Assembly (NCBI GenBank): GCA_017513245.1
Contig: JAFXGK010000026.1
Span: 40,906 to 104,905 of the forward strand
From: Clostridia bacterium
GTDB taxonomy: Bacteria; Bacillota; Clostridia; Oscillospirales; Acutalibacteraceae
Length of the DNA: 64,000 nt
Direction: 5' to 3'
How positions within the stretch are numbered: position 1 is the first letter of the stretch; every line of letters begins with the position of its first letter. Position numbers and translations under genes: made by a program. The notes beneath the pieces are model-generated. The model worked only from the letters and a program-made list of their open reading frames with translations, had not been told where the DNA came from and searched no databases. Shown piece by piece: positions 1 through 11,572 of this stretch.

Positions 1-328
1 GTGAAGCGTAGGTCGCGAGTTTGATTTTTTTATCGGGATTAAAGGTGTTAACGGCCTTAATAAGACCTATTGTTCCAATTGAAATTAAGTCCTCCACGCC
101 TGTTCCTGTGCCGTCAAATTTTCTGGCTATATAGACAACTAACCTTAAGTTATGCGTAATCAGCGAATCCTTTACGTATTCCGGATTTTCCTCGTACTGT
201 AAATATAGCTCGCTCTCCTCCTCCGCGGTTAGAGGTGGCGGCAAAACCTCGGGGCCGTTGATATAATATACGCCCGACGTCAAATTTAACTTTTCTAAAA
301 TCTTAATGAATAAACGTTTAAAAAACAT
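1..328 (-). CDS. sigE: RNA polymerase sporulation sigma factor SigE (5' part only)
   Basis: The minus strand encodes the N-terminal ~109 residues of the mother-cell sporulation sigma factor, running off the window start. Visible are the short pro-sequence-like N-terminus (MFFKRLF...), then the sigma-70 region 2 core with [19 protein letters not shown] and [14 protein letters not shown], which is characteristic of SigE/SigK-type factors. The ATG at 326-328 is preceded by the ribosome site AAAGAGGTG. It lies 15 bp downstream of spoIIGA, whose product processes pro-SigE in Bacillus subtilis, and this pairing settles SigE over SigK. Only the extent is uncertain because the gene is truncated by the window edge. 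Confidence 0.93.
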   Translation of the reverse strand, partial: MFFKRLFIKILEKLNLTSGVYYINGPEVLPPPLTAEEESELYLQYEENPEYVKDSLITHNLRLVVYIARKFDGTGTGVEDLISIGTIGLIKAVNTFNPDKKIKLATYAS

Positions 329-343
329 CAAACAAGCACCTCT

Positions 344-1177
344 TTATTCTAAAAACAACGGAGAAATTATTCCCTCAAAATCCGAAAAATCGTCCGATAA
401 AACTCCCACCAAAACATCTAAGGAGGTACCTTCTGCCGTTATCGCCTTTTCGACTTGCAAAGCGGGCATTAGGCCGTTGCCGGAAATGGTTTTATACGGC
501 AACAAGCGCAACTTTTTATAATACCTGCAGTTTGTTTCAAGCCGAAGCATATTCTCGACTACGGTCCTGCCAAAAAGCTCAATCGCGGCATTTTTGCCGA
601 GTATAATTACCTTTGAACCGCCAAATGGGTCGGATATTGAATTTCCGCTGTCCACGATGCAATCAAAAGCAAATAAATCCCCAGCATATTGAACGGTAAT
701 AATTTTATGACAGGCCTCTGCATCTCTGCGTTTAAAGACGTGCTTTAAAAACGTTATAAGGAAATAACATACGACCGTTGCCGAAATCAGCACCAGCGGC
801 GATATTGAGAAATAGACAACACCGTTATTTATTACCATACCGTTTGGCCGCAGGAACGACCAAAACCCCATCATAAAACCCGCATAAATAAAAGAAACGG
901 CGAAAAAAGCAAAAAAGCACTGTAAAAATCTTTTGACCTTTCCAAAGCCGAAAGCTAAAAAGGTTATTGCTGCACTGAAAATAAGTTTTGCCAGAAATTC
1001 AAGAACATAATGCTGTGTCGGAAGAAAAATATAAAGCGACGTAATACCGCCCAAAAGCGACGCCAAAACCAAGCGACCCGTTTTTGCCGATGCACGCGAA
1101 AAGATACGTGATGCCAACAAAATAAAATATGTAATTAAAGTGTTAAGCACTATCAAAACGTCAGCATAAACAACCAT
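344..1177 (-). CDS. spoIIGA: Sigma-E processing peptidase SpoIIGA
   Basis: A 277-residue protein with five or so hydrophobic segments in the first ~150 residues, followed by a soluble C-terminal domain containing DCIVDSGNSISDP. This is the aspartic-protease-like DSGN motif of SpoIIGA. In B. subtilis this membrane protease sits in the sporulation septum and cleaves the pro-sequence from SigE after a signal from the forespore (SpoIIR). The gene is directly upstream of sigE on the same strand, as in other spore formers. Length is close to the usual ~300 residues. A TATAAT-like -10 lies just upstream. Confidence 0.93.
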   Translation of the reverse strand: MVVYADVLIVLNTLITYFILLASRIFSRASAKTGRLVLASLLGGITSLYIFLPTQHYVLEFLAKLIFSAAITFLAFGFGKVKRFLQCFFAFFAVSFIYAGFMMGFWSFLRPNGMVINNGVVYFSISPLVLISATVVCYFLITFLKHVFKRRDAEACHKIITVQYAGDLFAFDCIVDSGNSISDPFGGSKVIILGKNAAIELFGRTVVENMLRLETNCRYYKKLRLLPYKTISGNGLMPALQVEKAITAEGTSLDVLVGVLSDDFSDFEGIISPLFLE

Positions 1178-1202
1178 TATTTTCGCCTCACTTTTCGTTT
1201 TA

Positions 1203-1236
1203 ATTATAACCCCTGTTTAACATATTTTATGTCGCT
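1203..1236 (-). promoter_or_regulatory. Candidate spoIIG promoter with possible Spo0A box
   Basis: Upstream of spoIIGA the minus strand reads TATAAT at 1208-1203. About 20 bp further upstream, the + strand contains TGTCGCT at 1230-1236, which matches the Spo0A box TGTCGAA at five of seven positions. In B. subtilis and clostridia spoIIG is driven by SigA RNA polymerase with Spo0A~P bound in an over-long spacer. The -10 is clear; the 0A box assignment is only suggestive. Confidence 0.35.
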
Positions 1237-1261
1237 TTGATGGCAAAAAATATGTAGTAAA

Positions 1262-1296
1262 AAATAAAAAAACCCCGCCGAAAATTCGGCGGGGTT
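1262..1296 (-). terminator. Rho-independent terminator of the AraC-family gene
   Basis: A 10-bp GC-rich stem (AACCCCGCCG / CGGCGGGGTT) with a six-base loop is followed on the minus strand by a T-rich run. It lies just after the stop codon of the AraC-family gene and isolates it from spoIIGA. Confidence 0.9.
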
Positions 1297-1304
1297 CTTT
1301 AAAG

Positions 1305-2165
1305 TTATTTTACGTTGTTTTTCTTAAATTGAATTGGCGAGCAGCCGATATTTTTAGTGAAAATTCGGCTGAAATAAAACGGATTTTCATATCCGCAGCG
1401 CTCAGAAATTTCTGCTATTTTCAGGTCGCTTGTAAGCAAAAGTTCGCGAGCATAGGAAAGACGAATATCATTTAGAAATCGCTGCGGCGAAATACCGGTA
1501 TGCTTTTTAAAACAACGACGCAACCAGCACGGCGTAATATTAAGTGAAACGGCGTACTCATCGATAGAAATATTTTTGTTGAAATTACGATAAAAATAAA
1601 GCATGGCAGACTCGGCAAAATGGGTTTCGCTGTTTTGTTCGGTGCCGGCATGATAACTGCGCGACATCAGACAGAGAAGTTGCTTAAAATATCCGGTTCC
1701 GATATTTATGTAGTTATCTCTTTTAAGTTGCAATTCTTTAATTATCCACTTATAAAGAATGGTAAACTTTTCGTTACTGCCAACGGAATATATACCGCTG
1801 CGGTCAAAGCCGAGCTCACATAAATAACGCTCGCAGTCATATCCGGTAAAATGAGTCCAGAAAATTTCGGTATCATTATCGCTGACTACGTAATACTTTT
1901 GCACTTCATCAGGTCTGTAAAGCGCAATCATACCGGGTAAAACCGTTTGCTCCACACCGTCAAAGACAAAGCGGTACTCACCGTTTGTTACGTACAAAAG
2001 CTGATAATCGCTTCGGCCGTTTTCGCGATAGGTGGAATGGCCGGGCGCGCCGCCTTTTATGAAGGTTTGTCCACACGAACCGACGACAAAATCCTTGGTC
2101 ATATCAACGTATGCGCGATCGTACTTTCGCAAGGATAGATCAATATATCCGGAGTTAGTATACAT
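1305..2165 (-). CDS. AraC-family transcriptional regulator
   Basis: A 286-residue protein with an N-terminal cupin-like AraC ligand-binding region (about residues 30-160) and a C-terminal double helix-turn-helix (about 185-283). The second HTH ends in the family signature IAEISERCGYENPFYFSRIF followed by KNIGCSPIQFK. It is divergent from the beta-galactosidase gene with a 144-bp shared control region. This suggests it senses a sugar or glycoside and activates lacZ and the following hydrolase. The specific ligand cannot be read from the sequence. Terminated by a strong hairpin. Confidence 0.9.
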   Translation of the reverse strand: MYTNSGYIDLSLRKYDRAYVDMTKDFVVGSCGQTFIKGGAPGHSTYRENGRSDYQLLYVTNGEYRFVFDGVEQTVLPGMIALYRPDEVQKYYVVSDNDTEIFWTHFTGYDCERYLCELGFDRSGIYSVGSNEKFTILYKWIIKELQLKRDNYINIGTGYFKQLLCLMSRSYHAGTEQNSETHFAESAMLYFYRNFNKNISIDEYAVSLNITPCWLRRCFKKHTGISPQRFLNDIRLSYARELLLTSDLKIAEISERCGYENPFYFSRIFTKNIGCSPIQFKKNNVK

Positions 2166-2243
2166 TTAAATCACCAAGGTAATTATAGTTTATTCACTTA
2201 TCAAAGTCAAATAGTTTGTTTCGTTTTGTGCAAAAATTTCGAT

Positions 2244-2272
2244 TTGTCTATTGTTAAGATTATATCTATGAT
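2244..2272 (+). promoter_or_regulatory. Probable lacZ promoter in the divergent region
   Basis: TTGTCT (2244-2249), a 17-bp spacer and TATGAT (2267-2272) lie 38 bp before the beta-galactosidase ATG. The element is a near-consensus SigA promoter in the AraC/lacZ divergent gap, where an AraC-type activator would be expected to bind. Confidence 0.5.
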
Positions 2273-2276
2273 ATAA

Positions 2277-5375
<3,099 letters not shown>

Positions 5376-5384
5376 GGAGTTAAG

Positions 5385-6494
5385 ATGAACAAAGCAAAAC
5401 TAACCGAATATTTAAATGAAGTAGTTGAAGCCTCGGACGGAAAAGAACTGCTTGTAAAAATTTTTAAGGATTATAAAGAAATTTATTCTTTTGAGGGAGG
5501 TTTTCGTGATGCTGCGAAAACCGAACCCTCGGATATAGACGATATGTTTTATATCTATTCCTTAACAAAGCCCATCACCTGCGCGGCGGCAATGCAGCTT
5601 GTAGAGCGAGGCCTTTTGGACCTTAATGCTCCCGTTAAAAAATACCTGCCGTATTTCAAAGACGTTAAGGTTAAGGAGGGCGAAAAAATCGTCACTCCTA
5701 AAAGTGACGTGCTTGTTTGGCAGCTTTTCAATATGTCGGCAGGCTTTAATTATGATACAAATGCCGCATATAACGAGGCCGTTAGTGCAGGACTCTCTAC
5801 CGGCGAATTGTTTAAAGAAACCGCACTTAGAGTTCCGCTTTCTTTCCATCCGGGTGAGCACTGGCAATATGCCTGCCGCAACCATGAAGCCATTGCCTGC
5901 CTGATTGAAGAGATTACCGGTATGCCTTTTTACAACTACTTAAATGAAAATATTTTTACACCTCTCGGTATGAAGCACCTTCGTTTCACGCTTGATGACT
6001 ATGCCGACCGACACCTGTCAGACAGGTTTAATTTTGATACTGAAAACGATTGCTTCATTAAGGTGCCTAAACAATTTTGCCTTGGTCCCACCGATAAATA
6101 TCAATCGGGCGGATATGGCCTTATCTGCGATATAAATGACTACGAAAAGTTTGCAAACGCAATGGCAAACCTCGGCATAGGCGCCAACGGAAACCGAATT
6201 TTATCCGAAGAATCGTGCAACCTTATGCGACGCGATTTGCTAACCGACCAAAACCGAAAGGATTATCGCCTGAGCGGATACGATTATGGCTACGGTCTCG
6301 GCGTTAGAACGCTTATTTCGCACGATGCAGGATCTAAAAGCCCCATTGGCGAATACGGTTGGGACGGTGCCGCAGGAAGTTACGCGCTTTTTGACCCCGA
6401 AAACCGCATAGCGGCAGTGCTTTTTGCGCATACTCTTGCAGGCAATAAAAAACTCGACCATCTGAAATTCCGCAATTTAATTTATGAAGACTAA
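5385..6494 (+). CDS. Serine hydrolase of the beta-lactamase (class C)/esterase family
   Basis: A 369-residue protein with the SxxK catalytic motif S59-L-T-K62 in IYSLTKPITCAAAMQ, a Tyr motif around Y162 (WQYACRNHEAIACLIEE) in the place of YxN, and a C-terminal GWDGAAGSYALFDPE segment at the site of the KTG/HTG triad. No signal peptide is seen, so it is probably an intracellular esterase or peptidase-like hydrolase rather than a resistance enzyme. It follows lacZ by 9 bp with ribosome site AAGGAG and may remove an acyl or ester decoration from the same glycoside substrates. That last point is inference. Confidence 0.85.
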   Translation: MNKAKLTEYLNEVVEASDGKELLVKIFKDYKEIYSFEGGFRDAAKTEPSDIDDMFYIYSLTKPITCAAAMQLVERGLLDLNAPVKKYLPYFKDVKVKEGEKIVTPKSDVLVWQLFNMSAGFNYDTNAAYNEAVSAGLSTGELFKETALRVPLSFHPGEHWQYACRNHEAIACLIEEITGMPFYNYLNENIFTPLGMKHLRFTLDDYADRHLSDRFNFDTENDCFIKVPKQFCLGPTDKYQSGGYGLICDINDYEKFANAMANLGIGANGNRILSEESCNLMRRDLLTDQNRKDYRLSGYDYGYGLGVRTLISHDAGSKSPIGEYGWDGAAGSYALFDPENRIAAVLFAHTLAGNKKLDHLKFRNLIYED

Positions 6495-6537
6495 AAAAAA
6501 CAGTTCCTGCCGGAAGGTAGGAACTGTTTCTTTTTTT
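6493..6537. terminator. Bidirectional terminator between serine hydrolase and serpin genes
   Basis: An 11-bp stem AAACAGTTCCT / AGGAACTGTTT is flanked by an A-run on the left and a T-run on the right. It can therefore terminate both the rightward lacZ operon and the leftward sigma-serpin operon. Confidence 0.88.
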
Positions 6538-7987
6538 ACGGATTATTAACTATGCCTACAAACAGCGGTGTGCCGATCGGCGAAGTTACCGCGAATATAA
6601 AAGGTCTATCGAGGAAAAAGTCAACTTCGTCCTTAGGCATACTGCTGCCGGCATCAGCGATAATAACAGTGAATGCGGCAGCCTCGCAGCCGTCTTCGTT
6701 AATTTTCACTCTTGCCGAATGATCACAACTGCTGACGTAAACAAACTCATCAGTCAGAGGCGACATATCGGATTCGAGAGAAAAGACGTCGGTTACGCCG
6801 AGTCCTTCAAGCGTTTCTATAAGCGACATATCACTCTTCACGTCAAATTTGGGAACTTTGAGGTTTACAAGCAGGTCGTTACGAATACAAGTTGGGTTTG
6901 CAATAAAGTCTAACACAAAACCTTCACTTATGAGTTCCTCGGGGGACGAGCCTTCATCGGGCAGAATGAAATACATTCCGCCGTAATCATTAAGGGACTT
7001 ATAGGTTGCTGTAAAGCCATTACCCATATAGTAACTTCCCATGCTGCTATCATTCATGAATTCGCATTCGATATCCCCTGTCGGTGAACGGAACTTTTCT
7101 TTAGTGTTATAAACACTTTTAAATTTATCGTGCCAGGAAGCTTTAAGATAAATTGTGCTGGCAAGACCGATAACGGTATCATTATTAAACCCTTTTAAAT
7201 TTTCTACAGAATCTTTTAGCAGGCCGCCCGTTTGGTCGTTAAGCCATTTCTTTAATGCCTCATTATATTCGGGCGCTCCCATAGTTCCGCTATAGGAAGA
7301 AGCATAGTATTTTTCCTTAAGTGTTTTCAGGGTATCAAGCTTATAATCGTAATCTCCCCTGAGCCACATGGAATTCGCAAATACGGCTTTGGTAATTCCG
7401 TCGTCACGATAATTGGCAAGCCAAAGGTTATTAACCGTATCGCGCAGTTCCTCAACCGATTCGCTTCCTAGAAGACTGAGTATCTGCTCTCGGCTTTCAC
7501 CGCCGGTTGTTTCTGCCAACATACTAAGCGCAAAGTAGATATTTACGGGCGAATATAAAGCGTTTTCGCCCTTGGTATCGGATAAAATTGCAGGTGCGGT
7601 ATAAGCAAAGAATTTGTCGAGTCCGTGCATCTGTTGCTGCGTTGGATAGCCGCACACGTCGCTTCGATATTCGTTCCATTCCTGCCACTGCTCATAATAG
7701 CTGTCCCAGTCGGTTTCAGCCAGTTCTTCGCTCGGATACTGCGGCATTTCGGGATACTCGGCCTCGATTGCCAGTGCGGTCAGCGGATACGGAGCTACAC
7801 CGCCTAAATCATCACGAAGTCCGGGCACGAAATATGCAATTCCAAAAACCATACACAAAGCGGCGGCAACAGCCACAAACTTAATAATAAGCGGCTTTTT
7901 ACTGCGGCGCTTTCGGGATATGGCGGTTATGGCAATTATATCTTCATCAATATTTCCTATGCCGTTTATCAGTTCATCGTTATTCAT
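6536..7987 (-). CDS. Membrane-anchored serpin with anti-sigma-like N-terminus
   Basis: A 483-residue protein. Residues 1-33 are a short cytoplasmic segment (NDELINGIGNIDEDIIAI, then a basic KRRSKK). Residues ~34-54 form one membrane helix, followed by a linker rich in Pro, Glu and Trp. From ~120 to the end is a full serpin fold, including NSMWLRGDYDY, STIYLKASWHDKF and the C-terminal RPFIFAV. The reactive-centre hinge reads NEDGCEAAAFTVI (about 430-442), with the small-residue A-A-A expected of inhibitory serpins. By the usual spacing the P1 residue falls near A446/G447, suggesting an elastase- or subtilisin-like target. The start overlaps the ECF sigma stop by 8 bp. The N-terminal segment resembles short anti-sigma anchors encoded beside ECF sigma genes in clostridia. 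Confidence 0.88.
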   Translation of the reverse strand: MNNDELINGIGNIDEDIIAITAISRKRRSKKPLIIKFVAVAAALCMVFGIAYFVPGLRDDLGGVAPYPLTALAIEAEYPEMPQYPSEELAETDWDSYYEQWQEWNEYRSDVCGYPTQQQMHGLDKFFAYTAPAILSDTKGENALYSPVNIYFALSMLAETTGGESREQILSLLGSESVEELRDTVNNLWLANYRDDGITKAVFANSMWLRGDYDYKLDTLKTLKEKYYASSYSGTMGAPEYNEALKKWLNDQTGGLLKDSVENLKGFNNDTVIGLASTIYLKASWHDKFKSVYNTKEKFRSPTGDIECEFMNDSSMGSYYMGNGFTATYKSLNDYGGMYFILPDEGSSPEELISEGFVLDFIANPTCIRNDLLVNLKVPKFDVKSDMSLIETLEGLGVTDVFSLESDMSPLTDEFVYVSSCDHSARVKINEDGCEAAAFTVIIADAGSSMPKDEVDFFLDRPFIFAVTSPIGTPLFVGIVNNP

Positions 7988-8543
7988 TTAAAAATCCCTC
8001 ACTTTCCAAAAAAGCTTTAAGGCCTTTACGTGTTCTGAAGAGAAGACTTTTAATTTTTGATTGACTGCAGCCTTTGCATTTAGCAATTTCTTCAATAGAA
8101 TCGCAGAAAAAATATCTGCACACAAATACAGTTCTGCTTTCGGCCGGCAGCGAATACAGATATCTGCTTATCGCTTCGCCGAGCAGTTTTTCATTCAGCT
8201 TATCCTCCGCCGACGGTGCGCCGTCAACACATTCCTCCAGCTCGCTGAGCGACAGTAAATACTGCTTACCGCCGCGTTTTTCGGCGCCTTTTTTGCGCAA
8301 AAGGTCAATAGAAAGTCCGCGAACAATTCGGCCTAAGTAAACCCCGAGCTTTGAAGGACGTTCACTCGGCATTGTGTTCCAAGCGCGCATATAAGTATCG
8401 TTTACGCATTCGTTAACGTCCTCATCCTGCGAAAGAATGTTATAGGAAATCTTTTTTAAATATCTGCCGTATTTTGTGTCGGTTTCCGTCACGGCAGATT
8501 CATCTCTTTGCCAGAAAAGATCAACGATTTGCAAATCATCCAT
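7980..8543 (-). CDS. ECF-type RNA polymerase sigma factor
   Basis: A 187-residue sigma-70 family protein with region 2 (about residues 20-90: KKISYNILSQDEDVNECVNDTYMRAWNTMP) and region 4 (about 120-185: YLYSLPAESRTVFVCRYFFCDSIEEIAKC, then SQSKIKSLLFRTRKGLKAFLE). The start is set by AAGGAGGGATAAT before the ATG. Its stop overlaps the start of the serpin gene, so the two are translationally coupled, as sigma/anti-sigma pairs usually are. It probably responds to an extracytoplasmic signal sensed through the serpin membrane protein. Confidence 0.93.
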   Translation of the reverse strand: MDDLQIVDLFWQRDESAVTETDTKYGRYLKKISYNILSQDEDVNECVNDTYMRAWNTMPSERPSKLGVYLGRIVRGLSIDLLRKKGAEKRGGKQYLLSLSELEECVDGAPSAEDKLNEKLLGEAISRYLYSLPAESRTVFVCRYFFCDSIEEIAKCKGCSQSKIKSLLFRTRKGLKAFLESEGFLNE

Positions 8544-8611
8544 ATTATCCCTCCTTGACTTCTCTTCACCCTAAATACCGAAAAATATTCAAAGCGGTTG
8601 CACAAATGTTG

Positions 8612-10426
8612 TTAATTATGGAAATAATTATGGATATTTTGCGCTACGGGAAGAGTTATTCCCTTAACACTTGCTAATTCTTCAACCGTTGCATCAGCAA
8701 TAGCGGTTATGGTTTTATAATGCTTGAGCAGCAGCGTTGCTCTATTCTCACCCACTCCCTCTATTTCGGTTAGGCGAGATTTTAAGGTGCTCTTTTTTGC
8801 GCGCTGATGATGATACCCTACCGCAAAACGGTGAGTTTCTTCCTGAATGGTAGCCACCAGGGTGTATGCGCGGCGGTTGGCTTTAATTACAATATCGCCA
8901 CCGTCAGCCGCGATTGCACGTGTACGGTGTTTGCTGTCCTTAACCATACCAAACACCGGCACCGATATGCCGATTTTGGCAAAAACCTCCTTAACGGCAC
9001 TAAGCTGTCCCTTACCGCCGTCAAGCAGAATAAGGTCGGGCAGTTTGCCGAAGCCATAGCCGGTATCGTTATTACGATATTCGGTAAACCTACGTTCCAA
9101 AACCTCACGCATTGATTCATAATCGTCCTGACCCGAGAAGGTCTTAATCTTAAATCGCTTATATGCGCTTTTAAGCGGCTTTCCGTCCTTAAACACCGTC
9201 ATACCTGCAACGTTTTCAAAGCCTGCGGTATTGGAAATATCGTAAGCTTCGATATATTCGGGCGGCGCCGAAAGACCGAGCAACTCCGCAAGCTCGGCAA
9301 GCGCCTGCATTTGGTGGCCGGTTTTGTTGCTTTGCTGTGATAAATACTCTGCGGCGTTGTTGCGGCACATTGAAACTAAATGATATTTATCGCCCTTTTG
9401 CGGCTCGATAATCTCAACCTTGCCGCCGCGCTTTTCAGAAAGCCAGCGAGCAAGAAGCTCATAGTCCTCAGGCAGGCTGTCACACAGAATGGTGCGCGGA
9501 ATATCCTCGCGTGAGGAATAATAACGCTGAAAAAACTCATAACGAGAACGGGCTGCGTTATCGTCACTTTCGGTAACGTGCTGAGAACAATCCTCCATAT
9601 GACCTGAGTTATATTTTAAAACGCAGAAGCAGGATTTATCGCCCTCACTTACCATAGCGATAACATCAATGCGTTCGTTTCGCGCGGTTATAACCTTTTG
9701 CTTATCCTTAATGCGTTTTATGGCGTTTATGCGGTCACGCAGTCGCGCCGCAAGCTCGAAATCAAGATTTTCGGCAGCCGCCTCCATTCTCTCGGTAAGC
9801 TCAACAACGGCAGAACCGTGCTCGCCTTTAATAAACGAAACGGCCGAACGGACACACTCCATATAATCCGAATGCGAAATCTTTTTACAGCACGGTGCAG
9901 AACAAAGTCCGATATGATGATTAAGGCAGGGCTTTGCATAGCGGTTGCCGAAGGTGCGGTTACACTGCGGAAGTTTAAATATCTTATTGGCTTCACTTAC
10001 CGTTTGGTTAACCACAAAGGCTGAATTATAAGGGCCTATATAGTGCGCGCCATCGTTTTCCTTTTGCTTGGCTGAACGAATGCGCGGCCAGTTTTCGCCC
10101 GTAATTTTGATATAAAAATATCCTTTATCATCCTTAAGAAGGATATTATACTTCGGCTGATGCTGTTTTATAAGCGAGGATTCGAGAATAAACGCCTCAA
10201 ACTCGCTGTCACACAGAATATACTCAAAATCTTCAACGTTAGAGACCATTTTCTTAACTTTCAGGGTATGCTGATTACCCGCGCCGAAATACTGCGACAC
10301 GCGATTTTTAAGCACCTTTGCCTTGCCGATATATATAATCTCGCCCGCGGCATTTTTCATAATATAAACACCCGGCTCGCAGGGCAATGCGGCAGCCTTG
10401 GCCTTAAGACGGTTTATGCGTTCCAA
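8612..10426 (-). CDS. uvrC: Excinuclease ABC subunit C
   Basis: A 604-residue UvrC, the dual-incision nuclease of nucleotide excision repair. An N-terminal GIY-YIG domain (EPGVYIMKNAAGEIIYIGKAK, about 17-37) comes first, then a cysteine cluster region (CNRTFGNRYAKPCLNHHIGLCSAPC), a UVR motif (~205-240), an endonuclease V/RNase H-like domain (DISNTAGFENVAGMTVF, LDGGKGQLSAV) and a C-terminal helix-hairpin-helix (IEGVGENRATLLLKHY). The start is TTG at 10424-10426 right behind AAGGTGAGGA; no ATG fits in this position. It is 34 bp from the upstream YbaK-type gene, so probably co-transcribed. Confidence 0.96.
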   Translation of the reverse strand: MERINRLKAKAAALPCEPGVYIMKNAAGEIIYIGKAKVLKNRVSQYFGAGNQHTLKVKKMVSNVEDFEYILCDSEFEAFILESSLIKQHQPKYNILLKDDKGYFYIKITGENWPRIRSAKQKENDGAHYIGPYNSAFVVNQTVSEANKIFKLPQCNRTFGNRYAKPCLNHHIGLCSAPCCKKISHSDYMECVRSAVSFIKGEHGSAVVELTERMEAAAENLDFELAARLRDRINAIKRIKDKQKVITARNERIDVIAMVSEGDKSCFCVLKYNSGHMEDCSQHVTESDDNAARSRYEFFQRYYSSREDIPRTILCDSLPEDYELLARWLSEKRGGKVEIIEPQKGDKYHLVSMCRNNAAEYLSQQSNKTGHQMQALAELAELLGLSAPPEYIEAYDISNTAGFENVAGMTVFKDGKPLKSAYKRFKIKTFSGQDDYESMREVLERRFTEYRNNDTGYGFGKLPDLILLDGGKGQLSAVKEVFAKIGISVPVFGMVKDSKHRTRAIAADGGDIVIKANRRAYTLVATIQEETHRFAVGYHHQRAKKSTLKSRLTEIEGVGENRATLLLKHYKTITAIADATVEELASVKGITLPVAQNIHNYFHN

Positions 10427-10460
10427 ATCCTCACCTTCTTTCGTAAAATTTTTATACTAT

Positions 10461-10931
10461 TTAGTCGCGAAGTTTACATACGTCAACCCAAGACTCAAAG
10501 CCCGAGTATTTTTCAAGTTCTTCGATAGTAAGTTCGATTGCGCTGTTGCTGCTGCCTGCAGCAGGAAAAACGGTATCGAAACGCTTTAGCGATTCGTCAA
10601 GATACACCTTTACGCCCTCGTTTACAGCAAAGGGACACACACCTCCGACAGCGTGACCGATAAGTTCAACCGCTTCGTCAAGCGAAAGCATTTTGGCCTT
10701 CACGGCAAACTGCGCTTTATATTTCGGGTTGTCAATTTTCGTATCGCCGGCGGCAACTATGAGAATAGGCGCGTTATCCACCATAAACGATAACGTCTTT
10801 GCAATACGGCATGGCTCACAGCCGAGCGCGGCCGCCGCTAAATCGACCGTAGCGCTGGAAACGGAAAACTCCTGAACACGGTCTTCAATTCCAAAAGTTT
10901 TAAAATATGCTTTTACCTTTTCAATAGACAT
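10461..10931 (-). CDS. YbaK/EbsC-family aminoacyl-tRNA deacylase-like protein
   Basis: A 156-residue single-domain protein of the YbaK/ProX fold. CRIAKTLSFM, the conserved GD-K in AAGDTKID, and GHAVGGVCPFAV (the GG-P loop of the active site) are present. Family members hydrolyse mischarged tRNAs such as Cys- or Ala-tRNA-Pro. The ATG at 10931 sits 5 bp after GGGTGG and is preferred over the in-frame GTG three codons earlier. Substrate specificity cannot be settled by eye. Confidence 0.9.
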   Translation of the reverse strand: MSIEKVKAYFKTFGIEDRVQEFSVSSATVDLAAAALGCEPCRIAKTLSFMVDNAPILIVAAGDTKIDNPKYKAQFAVKAKMLSLDEAVELIGHAVGGVCPFAVNEGVKVYLDESLKRFDTVFPAAGSSNSAIELTIEELEKYSGFESWVDVCKLRD

Positions 10932-11012
10932 GTTAACCACCCAAGTATTTTATTATATTTATGATAACATAAATTTAGGTTCTAATCAACGGCTACTTCG
11001 AATCCCCGTAAC

Positions 11013-11052
11013 AAAAAGAAAAACCCGAAACACTCAAGAGAATGTTTCGAGC
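11013..11052 (-). terminator. Terminator of tRNA-Lys
   Basis: Directly after the tRNA-Lys 3' end on the minus strand a 9-bp stem (CTCGAAACA / TGTTTCGGG) is followed by TTTTTCTTTTT. Confidence 0.85.
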
Positions 11053-11055
11053 TTT

Positions 11056-11131
11056 TGGTGACCCATCGGGGATTCGAACCCCGGACACCTTGATTAAAAG
11101 TCAAGTGCTCTACCGACTGAGCTAATGGATC
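11056..11131 (-). tRNA. tRNA-Lys (anticodon UUU)
   Basis: A 76-nt cloverleaf with acceptor GATCCAT / ATGGGTC, D-arm TTAGCTCAGTCGGTAGAGC, anticodon loop CTTTTAA (anticodon TTT), T-loop GGTTCGAATCC and an encoded CCA end. The acceptor contains one T-G pair. Followed by a good terminator. Confidence 0.97.
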
Positions 11132-11251
11132 GTCTTAACCGACCAAGTTATTATATCAACTCAAAACACAATTGTCAAGCATTTAAGAAACAAATTTATC
11201 ATTTTACTTATTGACAACAAATAAATATTATGTTAAAATGAACTTCGCTGT

Positions 11252-11338
11252 GGAGAGGTGTCCGAGCGGTTTAAGGAGCTGGTCTTGAAAACCAGTGACT
11301 CGCAAGAGCCAAGGGTTCGAATCCCTTCCTCTCCGCCA
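11252..11338 (+). tRNA. tRNA-Ser (anticodon UGA)
   Basis: An 87-nt class II tRNA with acceptor GGAGAGG / CCTCTCC, discriminator G and encoded CCA. The anticodon loop CTTGAAA gives anticodon TGA. The long variable arm (GACTCGCAAGAGCC) is typical of serine tRNAs. Confidence 0.97.
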
Positions 11339-11375
11339 CCTCGAACAAATTAATAGTTATAATTAACGCTATCAT

Positions 11376-11466
11376 GGAGTAGTACTCAAGTTGGTGACGA
11401 GGCACCCCTGCTAAGGGTGTAGGCCGGGTAACCGGTGCGAGAGTTCGAGTCTCTCCTACTCCGCCA
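11376..11466 (+). tRNA. tRNA-Ser (anticodon GCU)
   Basis: A 91-nt class II tRNA with acceptor GGAGTAG / CTACTCC, discriminator G and encoded CCA. The anticodon loop CTGCTAA gives GCT, and the long variable arm contains GGCCGGGTAACCGGT. It lies 37 bp after tRNA-Ser(UGA), so the two serine tRNAs read UCN and AGY codons from one transcript. Confidence 0.97.
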
Positions 11467-11470
11467 TAGA

Positions 11471-11500
11471 AAGCACTGTCGTAAGACGGTGCTTTTTTGT
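11471..11500 (+). terminator. Terminator of the tRNA-Ser pair
   Basis: A 10-bp stem AAGCACTGTC / GACGGTGCTT with GTAA loop, followed by TTTTGTTTT, lies four bases after the tRNA-Ser(GCU) CCA end. Confidence 0.92.
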
Positions 11501-11572
11501 TTTATGTAGCATCGTTGCTAAAAGGCGAATAGCATAATTATAGGACAATACTACACACATAAGGGTGATACC

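Noticed and set aside
11500-11572. Fur box before feoA
   Set aside because: No GATAATNATTATC-like palindrome is visible.
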